Of a stretch of 49,536 nucleotides of DNA, positions 18,841 through 28,059 are shown one piece after another. Made by a program: the position numbers and the translations under genes. The stretch is taken from the NCBI GenBank assembly GCA_016930275.1, contig JAFGHA010000105.1:1-49536 (forward strand), written 5' to 3'. The DNA is from Chitinispirillaceae bacterium (GTDB lineage Bacteria; Fibrobacterota; Chitinivibrionia; Chitinivibrionales; Chitinispirillaceae). The notes under the pieces were generated by a model that did not search any database, had not been told where the DNA came from, and saw only the letters and a list, made by a program, of their open reading frames with translations. The stretch's first letter is position 1; every line of letters begins with the position of its first letter.

Positions 18841-19314
18841 TCATTTCCTGATCTTCCTTGCGGGACAATGACTGTTTTCACACCCTCTGCAGATAAACAA
18901 GAAAATCTCGACCACCAGTGCGGCAGTCAACTGCCAGAACAGCAGCAGTAACGGTTTCTGACTGAAGAGCCAGTATTGCGGAAACAACAGCATCGGAGAG
19001 AATCCGATTACCGTAGCGGTATAATCCGAAACGGTATAGGGGGCGACCTCTCTTCGCGGAAGAAAACGGGTGAGCTTCCCGAGGAAAATATGCCTGCAGG
19101 CGTTTTTGCAGGAACATTTTGCACAGAATGCATAGAGAACACCAAGCATTCCCGAAGCGACCACCACGAGATATGCAACCGACATGAGCCGATTTTCCCG
19201 GTAAATCGCGATGCATCCGACACTGACGATCAATACCATCAACACGACACTGATCCAGCCGTGTAACAGGCGACTGGCGGTTGAGCCGGTATATCCTGAA
19301 GATAAATCAGCCAA
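18841..19314 (-). CDS. Four-helix membrane protein with two cytosolic cysteine clusters, unknown function
   Basis: A 157-residue protein I cannot assign. Four membrane helices are predicted by eye (about 20-38, 44-62, 98-113, 121-140). Right after helix 2 comes CAKCSCKNACRH (Cys 64, 67, 69, 73 and His 75), and right after helix 4 comes CRGCENSHC (Cys 142, 145, 150). The basic loop after helix 2 puts both clusters on the cytosolic side under the positive-inside rule, so together they could bind zinc or an iron-sulfur centre. The start is TTG at 19314, preceded 9 nt upstream by GGAGAGG; there is no nearby in-frame ATG. It lies directly upstream of the VIT gene on the same strand. Confidence 0.7.
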   Translation of the reverse strand: MADLSSGYTGSTASRLLHGWISVVLMVLIVSVGCIAIYRENRLMSVAYLVVVASGMLGVLYAFCAKCSCKNACRHIFLGKLTRFLPRREVAPYTVSDYTATVIGFSPMLLFPQYWLFSQKPLLLLFWQLTAALVVEIFLFICRGCENSHCPARKIRK

Positions 19315-19521
19315 TGGTATATGCCTCTCCGATAAAAAATCACCGGCAACCGGAATAACGAAACCGCACGGACATACTGAATGCCGGAGCAGTAGTAAAC
19401 ATACTATATCGTTTATAGAGTTTAACAGATCGGGAGAACTTCATCGGAGAGCATTTGAAAATCCGCTACCGGCTTTGAATAATTGCGAAAAAGATTATCA
19501 TTCCCCAAGCGTAAGGAGAGT

Positions 19522-19544
19522 CAGTGCTTCTCACTGTTTTTTTT
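19522..19544 (+). terminator. Weak orphan terminator-like hairpin
   Basis: CAGTG-CTTCT-CACTG followed by eight T residues on the plus strand. The stem is only 5 bp. No plus-strand gene precedes it within the 291-bp gap (19315-19605), so it would end either an unseen small transcript or nothing. Confidence 0.3.
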
Positions 19545-19605
19545 ATCGTCCGGTCGGACTTCATCGCCATATTTCAATGTACCGGCCGTGAACCCTCCCC
19601 CCCGT

Positions 19606-21321
19606 TCACCGCACGACATTGAACAACCGCCGGATACTCCCCTGCCCTTCGATACCTGCGGTCACGATATAGGTACCCGTCGCCAGGGACCTCGCTGAAT
19701 AGGTCATTGCCGCCCCACTCGAATGAATACGATCGACACACGCTCCCTGCAGTGTACTGACGGTAATTTCCGCATTGGCAACATTGGTGAACAACAGTTC
19801 CCGGTTTTTCACTACGATTCCGACAGTTCTTACAGGATTCAACCGCGCACCGGTTCGGGTGCCAATGGCCTTTTTATTGAACAGTGAATCGATACCCGGG
19901 TAATCTTCAGGGTAATACATGATTTTCGCGGCGTTGAATCCCTGCCTCATCATCCCGCCCCCGCCATCCGAGACGATATCTGCAGCGGGATTGAGCGATA
20001 CCGGGCCCCATACCACTTCACCGGTCGGAGATACCTCACGCACTCTGCTGCCCTGTGCGGATGATAAATTACCTCCGGGATATGCCTCGTGCACCAGGGT
20101 ATTACCGCACTTCATCCGCAGCGCACTGCTCATCGCCGAAGAAAACATGGTATCGGTCCCGGTGGAGCGGTACTTCCATGTCGGAGAAAGCGGTGCCGAG
20201 GGAGTATTTTTCGCCAGCAACAAATCTGCAGGCAGGGCTACTTCGATTGCCTCCGACAAACCCAGCTGCCCCATGCCCGAATTCACATTATTGTGGAAGA
20301 AAAGTACGTTGCCTGCTCCCGTATACCCTGCAGGGATGAAATTGGGACAGTGCAGGCAGTGCAGAATATCATTCTCATGTGATTTGGTAATGGTAATATT
20401 GTAGGTGGTATCTTTGTTGGTACCGAACCCGGAAATAACCATCGTGGTTTCGGCGGTTTCCGTCGCAACACAGAAATTTGAGGGTTTTCCCCATCGGTAA
20501 ACCAGGTCGCCGCCTTTTCCGTATGTGCCGCCGCTATGACCTGAGGCTTCTGCGGTGGTGGTGCTGTGATCGATGATGAACAGTTCACTGAAAATTCGCG
20601 ATGTAAAAGCAATCAGATTTTTCTCGGGACTGAAGTCTATACCGTTGAGATGCACCCATTGACCGAAGAACGTCGGGCCGAGATCGCCGCTGAAGAGTTC
20701 CGGATGGTCAACCGCCTGTTCTTTCGGTATGATATGATCCCAGATATTCCACTCCCAGACGATCTGATGGTTGTCCCCTCCGGTACGGTCGGGAATGACT
20801 TCGAAGATTTTCTCCAGCTCGATGGATGTTGATGGTCCGCCGATTCCACCCATGCCGCCGGAACTGCTGAAAACCGTGGAATCAAGACCAAGCGCCATGG
20901 CCGAATCACGGGCCACGGTGACAAAGGCGACACAGAGAATATGCCCGCCCGGCATCGGTTTGAAATCATGATGCATCATCTGCTGTTTGTTCGCATGAGT
21001 GTACCATCCCCACACGACATTTCCATGGGCATCGATTTCGCTAAGCGTTCCCTGTTTGGGCGCGGCGCCCGAAGAAACGTCGTTATTGGTCTGTCCGCTT
21101 CTGAGCAGATCACCGTTTTCCAGAAGGTAGCATGAGTAGCCGTTGAGATTGTCGGGCAATGCGGCATGATCCCAGGTATGAACAACCGCACCGGTCTTAT
21201 CAAACAGATATGTTTTTGTTCCACCGTAGGAACCGCAGACTATATATCCCTCTGTCATCGAGAATACCGTCATCGGCATAATCAATAAGATCAGCGCAAG
21301 GCACAGTTCCCTTTTCCCCAT
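19606..21321 (-). CDS. Secreted arylsulfotransferase-like beta-propeller protein
   Basis: From ATG 21321 the protein has 571 residues. AGGAGG four nt upstream and a clean signal peptide (MGKRELCLALILLIMPMTVF) fix this start; the open frame extends 81 nt further without a plausible start. Repeated beta-blade segments such as TYLFDKTGAVVHTW, LENGDLLRSG, SEIDAHGNVVWGW and the MHHDFKPMPGGHIL segment resemble the arylsulfate sulfotransferase family (PF05935/PF14269), in which a His in the propeller is transiently sulfated. The last ~75 residues are a sorting-like tail with 'GTYIVTAG'. An enzymatic role is uncertain: the family also includes non-catalytic propellers. The gene stands alone with its own promoter region. 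Confidence 0.75.
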   Translation of the reverse strand: MGKRELCLALILLIMPMTVFSMTEGYIVCGSYGGTKTYLFDKTGAVVHTWDHAALPDNLNGYSCYLLENGDLLRSGQTNNDVSSGAAPKQGTLSEIDAHGNVVWGWYTHANKQQMMHHDFKPMPGGHILCVAFVTVARDSAMALGLDSTVFSSSGGMGGIGGPSTSIELEKIFEVIPDRTGGDNHQIVWEWNIWDHIIPKEQAVDHPELFSGDLGPTFFGQWVHLNGIDFSPEKNLIAFTSRIFSELFIIDHSTTTAEASGHSGGTYGKGGDLVYRWGKPSNFCVATETAETTMVISGFGTNKDTTYNITITKSHENDILHCLHCPNFIPAGYTGAGNVLFFHNNVNSGMGQLGLSEAIEVALPADLLLAKNTPSAPLSPTWKYRSTGTDTMFSSAMSSALRMKCGNTLVHEAYPGGNLSSAQGSRVREVSPTGEVVWGPVSLNPAADIVSDGGGGMMRQGFNAAKIMYYPEDYPGIDSLFNKKAIGTRTGARLNPVRTVGIVVKNRELLFTNVANAEITVSTLQGACVDRIHSSGAAMTYSARSLATGTYIVTAGIEGQGSIRRLFNVVR

Positions 21322-21580
21322 GTCTCCTCCTGAAATCGTCATTGAAATAGATAAAATTGGCGACAATACAGTCCACAATACCTGTATGGGCAGCCCCCCC
21401 ACCCGATATACTAACAGTTATCTAACAATATATGAATACGACCGACCGTCCGCTGACTCAGGCTTGATATTCGTTTTTTTTTGTGGAATTTTGTAGATAA
21501 CCGGCGACAGGTTCCCGCTAAACGGCCTTCAGAAGACATGTTTTTCTTTGACGTAATCCGACCGGAGATCCACACTTTTT
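21322..21580. other. Intergenic region between propeller gene start and oppF end
   Basis: About 260 bp on the minus-strand path from the end of oppF to the start of the propeller gene. It should contain the propeller promoter. An AT-rich segment lies around 21405-21440; no firm boxes or terminator were recognised. Confidence 0.35.
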
Positions 21581-22588
21581 TTACAGGCTGATTTCTCCGG
21601 CACGAAAACAGGCACACTGCCGCTCCGGTGTCGGCCCCTGCGGCAGTAATACCGGTTCCGTTTCCCGGCATCTTTCCTGTGTATATTCACAGCGTGACGC
21701 GAATGGACACCCCGTTGAACCACCGGCTGCGTTTTCCCGGAGCGGTACCGTCTCAAAAAACGGGGTGGCACCCGGTTCCGCATTCAATACCGGTACCGAT
21801 CGCAGCAACAGAGCCGTGTAGGGATGCAGCGGTGAACTGAATACCGTATCCGCCGGACCGTATTCGACAATACTCCCCCGGTACATGACGGCAATGGTAT
21901 GAGCGATAAACCTGACCACCGAGAGATCGTGTGAAATGAAGAGCATGGTGAGACCGAGGCGGTCACGGATTTCATGCAGCAGATTGAGAATCTGGGCGGC
22001 AACCGATACGTCAAGCGAGGAAACCGGTTCGTCGGCAATGATCACCGCGGGTTCCGCGGCCAGTGCACGCGCAATCGCAATACGCTGACGCTGCCCGCCG
22101 GAAAACTCATGCGGAAATTTACGCATCATCGTCCCGTCGAGACCCACCTGTTCCAGATGAAATGCGACCCGGTCGCGAAAATCGTTTCGTCGGTACCCTC
22201 CAGTGGTCTCCAGAGCCTCCGCAACGGCATCAAACACCGTTATACGCGGATTAAGCGATGCGAAGGGGTTCTGGAAAATCATCTGAATCCGCTTCCGGGC
22301 AGTACGAAGTTCCGTTCCGGAGAGATGTGACAGCTCCTTCCGTTCGAACAGGATACTCCCGCTGTCAACCGGTTGCAACCCGACCACCGCTCTTCCGAGT
22401 GTCGTTTTTCCGCACCCCGACTCACCCACCAGTCCGATCGTCACTCCTTTACCGAGAGACAGCGAGACATTCCGTACGGCAGTCAACCGGTCGTTATCCG
22501 CGGATTTCCTGAAGACATGGTGCCGGAAACCGGGGAACGAAACGGTAACATTCCGTATAGCAAGGAGCATGGAAGCGGCATTCACCAT
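21581..22588 (-). CDS. oppF: Oligopeptide/dipeptide ABC transporter ATPase (OppF/DppF type)
   Basis: A 335-residue ATPase energising peptide import at the inner membrane. Motifs: Walker A GESGCGKTT, signature SGGQRQRIAIARAL, Walker B VIIADEPVSSLD, and the C-terminal oligopeptide-family extension beginning HPYTALLLRSVP with its cysteine-containing segment. ATG 22588 is supported by GGAGG 6 nt upstream; it overlaps the oppD stop by 7 nt, so oppD and oppF are translationally coupled. The partner permeases oppB and oppC and the binding protein are encoded 3.6-9 kb upstream on the same strand, beyond an inserted kinase gene. Whether the system is Opp, Dpp or another family-5 importer cannot be told from sequence. 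Confidence 0.93.
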   Translation of the reverse strand: MVNAASMLLAIRNVTVSFPGFRHHVFRKSADNDRLTAVRNVSLSLGKGVTIGLVGESGCGKTTLGRAVVGLQPVDSGSILFERKELSHLSGTELRTARKRIQMIFQNPFASLNPRITVFDAVAEALETTGGYRRNDFRDRVAFHLEQVGLDGTMMRKFPHEFSGGQRQRIAIARALAAEPAVIIADEPVSSLDVSVAAQILNLLHEIRDRLGLTMLFISHDLSVVRFIAHTIAVMYRGSIVEYGPADTVFSSPLHPYTALLLRSVPVLNAEPGATPFFETVPLRENAAGGSTGCPFASRCEYTQERCRETEPVLLPQGPTPERQCACFRAGEISL

Positions 22589-23556
22589 GCAATACCTCCG
22601 TTTCTGAATCGGATGCAGGCGGTCGCATGATCATCTCCTATCGGTTCCAGATGCGGGGGCGTTGTAGTACACTCATCCGCGCCATAGGGGCAACGGGGAA
22701 AAAAAGGACATCCGTCTGCGGATGCCGCAGGATCAGGAGGCACTCCCGGAATTGAATACAGTTGTTCTATTCCACCCGTGAGATCGGGAACACTCCTGAT
22801 AAGTGCCCGCGTGTACGGATGAGCGGTTGCACCAAACAGCCGGATTGCCGGCGCCGATTCGAGAATACACCCTGCATACATTACCAGAACACGGTCACAG
22901 AATCCCGCGACGATACCGAGATTATGCGTGATGAACAGTACCGTCATCGCATAACGGTCGCGCAGATTCCGCATGAGTCGCAGCAGCTGGGCCTGCACGG
23001 TCACATCGAGTGCGGTGGTCGGTTCATCCGCAAGCACGACCTTCGGACGCATAACCAGCGCCATCGCGATCATCGCCCGCTGCAGCATGCCGCCTGAAAA
23101 TTCATGCGGATAGGAGTGTATCCTTCGCGCAGCGTCGGGTATTCCTGTCTCGTCAAGTGCTGCGACCGCCTGTTCGACCGCTTCCGTCCGCGATAGTGAC
23201 CGGTGCAGCAACAACGGCTCGACCAGTTGATCGACCAGTCGCTGATACGGGTTGAACGATGTTGACGGATCCTGAAAAATCATGCAGATCTCATTCCCAC
23301 GGATTGATCTGATGACATTATCATCACAGGTTAGCAGATCATTTCCTCCGAAGCGGATCGCTCCCCTGATCCGTGCCGGAGGATGCGGCAGCAGACGCAA
23401 AAGAGAATGGGCAAGAACCGTTTTCCCGGAACCCGATTCACCGACGATACCGAGAATCTCGGCACGTTCAAGTCCGAACGATACCCCCCGAACCGCCTGA
23501 ACGACCGTTGAACGCAGGTGAAAAGAAGTTGACAGATTCTCGACTGAAAGAAGCAT
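22582..23556 (-). CDS. oppD: Oligopeptide/dipeptide ABC transporter ATPase (OppD/DppD type)
   Basis: A 324-residue ATPase, partner of OppF. Motifs: Walker A GESGSGKTVL, signature SGGMLQRAMIAMAL, Walker B VVLADEPTTALD, and the C-terminal HPYTRALIRSVPD extension with a cysteine-containing segment (CPFFPRCPYGADEC). AAGG lies upstream of ATG 23556. It is the first gene of the oppDF pair and is divergent from the hybrid kinase gene, with a 269-bp region between them that must contain a new promoter, since the kinase gene separates oppDF from oppABC. Confidence 0.93.
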   Translation of the reverse strand: MLLSVENLSTSFHLRSTVVQAVRGVSFGLERAEILGIVGESGSGKTVLAHSLLRLLPHPPARIRGAIRFGGNDLLTCDDNVIRSIRGNEICMIFQDPSTSFNPYQRLVDQLVEPLLLHRSLSRTEAVEQAVAALDETGIPDAARRIHSYPHEFSGGMLQRAMIAMALVMRPKVVLADEPTTALDVTVQAQLLRLMRNLRDRYAMTVLFITHNLGIVAGFCDRVLVMYAGCILESAPAIRLFGATAHPYTRALIRSVPDLTGGIEQLYSIPGVPPDPAASADGCPFFPRCPYGADECTTTPPHLEPIGDDHATACIRFRNGGIAW

Positions 23557-23654
23557 TATTGCGCCTTCGGGTGGTTATCCCGCAAGTATGTTTTTACATC
23601 GCGACAGATAATGAAACGATTCAAACCGGATACCGCTCCGTATCCCGAAAAATA

Positions 23655-23677
23655 TTTCCCGACAGCTTTCCCGACAG
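23655..23677. promoter_or_regulatory. Tandem 11-bp direct repeat in divergent promoter region
   Basis: TTTCCCGACAG occurs twice (23655-23665 and 23667-23677), separated by one C, giving a 12-bp period. It lies between oppD (minus) and the hybrid kinase gene (plus). A tandem regulator-binding site is one possible reading; no matching regulator is known. Confidence 0.35.
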
Positions 23678-23825
23678 ATATATATTGAAATGTGGTTCGG
23701 TGCACATTCGGGTACTTCCTGCGACTTGTCTTTCGATCTTTCCGCCCGACCGACAAGTACCGAACCGCTTCGGACCGACACTGAAAAACAACCACCTGCA
23801 CGCGATCTCAACAGGATATCCGCTC

Positions 23826-26800
23826 ATGAAAGGCTCCTCCCCCCCGGCACCGGATGCCTCCCCGAAAAACAACGGGATTGTCATTACGGCCCTGCTCTTC
23901 TCAGTACTTACTATCCTCATGATTGTACTGACGTACAATGTGTTCAGATCGCGTGAACAAACCATCAGCAGGGATATTCAGAATAACCTCTCGGCAATTG
24001 CGGATCTCAAAGCGGAACAGATTATTCTCTGGTGCAAGGAACGCAGGGAAGACGCCGAGATGATTGCCGCGGACGTCTATCTCGCACAACGCTTCAAATT
24101 GCTCCACCTTCATCCGTCCGATACGACCACCCGCAACGAACTCAATTCGATTCTCGGAAGGATTACACGTCTCAAAGAATATTGTTCCGCACAGCTTATC
24201 GACACAAGCGGCCGAATTCTCCTCGGAACCGCGAAATATCAGACGTTTCGAAACCTGACGTATAGTGATACCGTTTCTTTTCATACGGCATGCACCAGCC
24301 GGCGCGTGGTGCTGTCGGATCTTCACCGGGACGGTGATTCTTTGTGCTCCGCGATACACCTGACCCTGTTCGTACCGATTTCCGATCCGGACAGCAATCT
24401 TATCGGCGTCGTGCTTCTCAATCTCGATCCTTCAAGATTTCTTTTTCCGCTGATCCAGTCGTGGCCGACTCCCAGTACCACTGCGGAAGTATTGCTGATA
24501 AGAGAAGAGAACGGCAACGTTCTGTTTCTCAATGAACTTCGACACCGGAAAAACACGGCACTCACTCTGCGCCTGCCGCTCTCCGCTCCTGAATTACCTG
24601 CGGCTATGGCACTGTCCGGCACCACCGGAGCGATTTCAGGAAAGGACTATCGCGGCATGCCGGTACTTGCGGTCGTACGTTCCATACCGCAAACCTCCTG
24701 GTTCATGGTTGCGAAAATCGACCGTTCGGAAGCGCTCGGCGAAGTACGGCACGCATTCCGACGCGCAGTTGTCGTGCTCGTCCTTCTGATTTTTATTATC
24801 GGGCTTTCCGCGATTCTTTACCAGCGACACCGCTCATCGAGAACCTACAAGAAGCTGTACCTTTCCGAACGTGAAAAAGCATCACTAGCATCCACGCTTG
24901 CGGCCAGCGAAAAACGGTTCAAGCGGCTGTTCGAATCGATGACCGAGGGTGTCGCGCTGCATGATATCATCTTTGACGAAAACGGCAAACCATGCAACTA
25001 CCGGATTGTCACCATAAATCCGGCGTACGAACACCATACCGGACTTTCACTTGAAAGGACACGGGGAAAACTTGCAACGGAACTCTACGGCACCGAAACA
25101 CCACCTTACTTTGAAGAATTTTCCACCGTGGTCCTTACCGGCACCCCCTACCGGTTTGAGACCTATTTTCCTCCCCTGGAAAAACATTTTTCGATTTCGG
25201 TATTTTCACCGGGTACCAACCAGTTCGCCACAGTATTCGAGGACATAACCGCCCGCAAAACCGCCGACGACAAACTCCGCGAAAGCGAGGAGCGGTTCAG
25301 ACGCATTTTCGAAGACGGCATGTTCGGAATGGCAATAGTCGATAAATCGTTCTCGTTCCTTAAAGTCAATGCGGCATTCTGTTCAATGGTCGGTTATACC
25401 GAAGAGGAACTGCAGTCCCGTACCTTCGGAGAAATCACCCATCCCGATCACCGAAGCGGTGACATAACACAGGTCAAACAGGTGATGCAGGGAAATCTTC
25501 CTTTTTACAAAACGGAAAAAAGGTATATCCGCAAGGACGGTGAGACGGTTTGGGGATCGGTGATTATCACCACGCTCAGAGACAAGGACGGTACGTTTCA
25601 GTATTTCCTGGCGATGATTGAGAACATCACCGACCGCAAGCATGCCGAAGAAGCGCTGGTCGCGGAAAAGGAACGGCTCCTCGTGACGCTCCGCAGTATC
25701 GGCGATGCCGTCATCGCCACCGATGTTTCCGGTCGGATTGTGCTGATGAACAAGGTTGCCGAATCGCTTACCGGATGGGAGTTCTCCGAGGCGGAAGGCA
25801 AGCCGCTTTCCGAAGTATTCGTCATCATAAACGAACGTACCCGTCAACCATGTGAAAGCCCTGTTGAAAAAGTGCTCACAACCGGCTCGATCGTAACGTT
25901 AGCCAATCACACCGTCCTCATCGGTCGTGACGGTTGCGAACGGGTGATCGCCGACAGCGGAGCACCGATCAAAGACCGCCGGAGTGTCACGATCGGAGTG
26001 GTTCTCGTTTTCCGCGACAATACCGAAAAGGAGAAAACACAGGAGGCCCTGCAGAAAGCGCAACAGCTCGAATCCCTCGGGGTCCTCGCCGGGGGCATCG
26101 CGCATGATTTCAACAATCTGCTCGGCGGACTTTTCGGATACCTCGACCTTGCCCGCGAAAGCATTGCCGACGATGAGTCCGTCAGGTATAATCTTGACAA
26201 AGCGTTCTCGGTTTTCGGGAGGGCAAAGGACCTTACCGCCCAGTTGCTCACCTTCGCCAAGGGTGGAGCCCCGTCCCGCAAGGTTACCGCTCTCGCCCCC
26301 CTGCTGCGCGAAACAGTGCAGTTCGCCCTGAGCGGATCGTCAATCAGTACGGAATTCGTCATCGACAGTGCTCTCAGGAAATGCAGTGTGGATCAGCATC
26401 AGATATGTCAGGTGATTGACAACCTTATCATCAATGCCCGGGATGCGATGCCGCGCGGCGGCGTCATCACCATTTCGGCAATCAATGCAACCGACCATCC
26501 CGCGGTACTTTCTCCCGGAGACTACGTGTACATCTCCATCAGCGATCAGGGCACCGGAATTCCACCGGAACACCTCGCTCATATTTTCGACCCGTTCTTC
26601 ACGACAAAGCAGAAAGGCAGCGGCCTCGGTCTGGCGGTTTCCTACTCGATCATTTCCCGTCACGACGGCACCCTCACGGCGACCTCCGAACACGGCAAAG
26701 GCACGACGATGCATCTGTACCTGCCGGCCGCGAAAGAAACCGCCCACACCCTTTCGACATCCACCCCGACGATCACCGACCATAAAGGCGATGGTACGAT

Positions 26801-27170
26801 ACTGCTCATGGATGATGAGGATTACATCCGCGACATCGCCTCTGCAATGCTCAAATCCATGGGATACGATACCGTTTCCGCTACCTGCGGTGAGGAGACA
26901 ATACGGATTTTTTCCGAGGCGGACGCTTCCGGAAAAAAATTCATCCTCACCATACTCGACCTGACGATTCCGGGCGGTATGGGGGGAAAAGCGACCATGG
27001 AGAAGCTTCGAAAAATCGATCCCGATTGCAGAATCGTCGCATCAAGCGGCTATTCCGACGACCCGATCATCGCACACCCGAACGATTACGGATTCACCGG
27101 GTCGATCCGGAAACCCTACCGTAAAGCGGAACTGTCGGAACTGCTCGACAAAATCATACCGGGTGTATGA
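23826..27170 (+). CDS. Transmembrane hybrid sensor histidine kinase with three PAS domains and a receiver
   Basis: The start at 23826 (AGGA about 9 nt upstream) gives 1114 residues; the frame upstream overlaps oppD and is spurious. Helix TM1 (17-38), an extracytoplasmic Cache-like sensor (about 45-305), TM2 (313-333), PAS1 (~361-478), PAS2 (~487-605), PAS3 (~612-735), then H760 in GGIAHDFNN, N870 in DNLIIN, GTGIPP, the DPFFTT segment, GSGLGLAV, and a receiver with DD 996-997, D1045 in ILDLTIPGG and K1096. It should sense an external ligand and phosphorylate its own receiver. The gene sits in the opposite orientation between oppC and oppD; its stop is 10 bp from the oppC stop. The kinase core and receiver are close paralogues of those at 3015-6059. 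Confidence 0.93.
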   Translation: MKGSSPPAPDASPKNNGIVITALLFSVLTILMIVLTYNVFRSREQTISRDIQNNLSAIADLKAEQIILWCKERREDAEMIAADVYLAQRFKLLHLHPSDTTTRNELNSILGRITRLKEYCSAQLIDTSGRILLGTAKYQTFRNLTYSDTVSFHTACTSRRVVLSDLHRDGDSLCSAIHLTLFVPISDPDSNLIGVVLLNLDPSRFLFPLIQSWPTPSTTAEVLLIREENGNVLFLNELRHRKNTALTLRLPLSAPELPAAMALSGTTGAISGKDYRGMPVLAVVRSIPQTSWFMVAKIDRSEALGEVRHAFRRAVVVLVLLIFIIGLSAILYQRHRSSRTYKKLYLSEREKASLASTLAASEKRFKRLFESMTEGVALHDIIFDENGKPCNYRIVTINPAYEHHTGLSLERTRGKLATELYGTETPPYFEEFSTVVLTGTPYRFETYFPPLEKHFSISVFSPGTNQFATVFEDITARKTADDKLRESEERFRRIFEDGMFGMAIVDKSFSFLKVNAAFCSMVGYTEEELQSRTFGEITHPDHRSGDITQVKQVMQGNLPFYKTEKRYIRKDGETVWGSVIITTLRDKDGTFQYFLAMIENITDRKHAEEALVAEKERLLVTLRSIGDAVIATDVSGRIVLMNKVAESLTGWEFSEAEGKPLSEVFVIINERTRQPCESPVEKVLTTGSIVTLANHTVLIGRDGCERVIADSGAPIKDRRSVTIGVVLVFRDNTEKEKTQEALQKAQQLESLGVLAGGIAHDFNNLLGGLFGYLDLARESIADDESVRYNLDKAFSVFGRAKDLTAQLLTFAKGGAPSRKVTALAPLLRETVQFALSGSSISTEFVIDSALRKCSVDQHQICQVIDNLIINARDAMPRGGVITISAINATDHPAVLSPGDYVYISISDQGTGIPPEHLAHIFDPFFTTKQKGSGLGLAVSYSIISRHDGTLTATSEHGKGTTMHLYLPAAKETAHTLSTSTPTITDHKGDGTILLMDDEDYIRDIASAMLKSMGYDTVSATCGEETIRIFSEADASGKKFILTILDLTIPGGMGGKATMEKLRKIDPDCRIVASSGYSDDPIIAHPNDYGFTGSIRKPYRKAELSELLDKIIPGV

Positions 27171-27180
27171 CCGGACCCGT

Positions 27181-28059
27181 TCAATCCCGTGCAGAACGGG
27201 GATCGAATGCATCACGCAAACCGTCACCGATGAAATTAAGCGAAAACAGTGTTGCAGTCAGTACGATTCCCGGGTATACCAGCAGCCAGGGGTATTCTTC
27301 CATCGATTCGGCCCCTTCACGGATGAGGATACCCCAGGAACTCGCCGGGGGTTGCACCCCCAGACCCAGAAAACTCAGAAATGCCTCCAGCAGCATAACC
27401 GAGGGAATGGTAAGCGTCGCGTAGATAATCACCGGGCCGGCCACATTGGGAAGAATATGCCGCACCATAATGCGTGCTGGTGAAAGCCCGAGCCCGACCG
27501 CAGCCTCCACGAATGCCATGTACCGCAGGGAAAGGACCTGTCCGCGAACGATCCGTGCCATGGTGAGCCACTCCACCGCACCGATCGCCATGAACAGCAG
27601 CAGCAGACTGCGGTTGAAAAACACCATCAGAATGATAACGAAAATAGTGAAGGGAAATGCGTATACAATGTCAACAAACCGCATCATGACGGCGTCGGTT
27701 TTCCCTCCGGACCACCCGGCGACGATACCCCATCCCACCCCGATCCCCACCGATACCAGGGTGGCGCACAGCCCGACGGCGAATGACACTCGTCCTCCGT
27801 AAAGGATACGTGTCAGCAGATCCCGTCCGAGAATATCGGTACCCAGCAGGTGACTCCCGCCGGAAAATGAAGCGCCGGTCGCCAGATCCTGCGCATCGTA
27901 CGCATAGGGAGAAATCAGCGGTGCAAGTACCGAAAACAGCACCATGACAGCAAGAAAACAGCAGCCACCCATCGCCGGCCGGTTGCGGGTAAACCGGCGC
28001 ATACCGTTTTTCAGAAGCGAATCCCCCGCCGGAATAGCGGCAGTACTCTTATCCGGCAT
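27181..28059 (-). CDS. oppC: Oligopeptide ABC transporter permease (OppC/DppC type)
   Basis: A 292-residue inner-membrane permease. It starts with a short cytosolic segment and a first helix (about 32-52), then LGTDILGRDLLTRILYGGR, typical of this family, and the coupling-helix region EAAVGLGLSPARIMVRHILPN. ATG 28059 is chosen because GGAGG lies 8 nt upstream; the alternative ATG 28065 is too close to that site. The upstream open frame to 28365 overlaps oppB and is rejected. The start overlaps the oppB end by 11 nt, indicating coupling. The 3' end is 10 bp from the convergent kinase gene. Confidence 0.92.
   Translation of the reverse strand: MPDKSTAAIPAGDSLLKNGMRRFTRNRPAMGGCCFLAVMVLFSVLAPLISPYAYDAQDLATGASFSGGSHLLGTDILGRDLLTRILYGGRVSFAVGLCATLVSVGIGVGWGIVAGWSGGKTDAVMMRFVDIVYAFPFTIFVIILMVFFNRSLLLLFMAIGAVEWLTMARIVRGQVLSLRYMAFVEAAVGLGLSPARIMVRHILPNVAGPVIIYATLTIPSVMLLEAFLSFLGLGVQPPASSWGILIREGAESMEEYPWLLVYPGIVLTATLFSLNFIGDGLRDAFDPRSARD

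Noticed and set aside
18841-19314. Exosortase for the neighbouring VIT protein
   Set aside because: The protein lacks the Cys, Arg and His catalytic arrangement in membrane helices expected of exosortases and is too short.
23373-23825. N-terminal extension of the hybrid kinase frame by 151 codons
   Set aside because: It overlaps the start of oppD on the other strand, and a normal cytosolic start plus first membrane helix follows ATG 23826.
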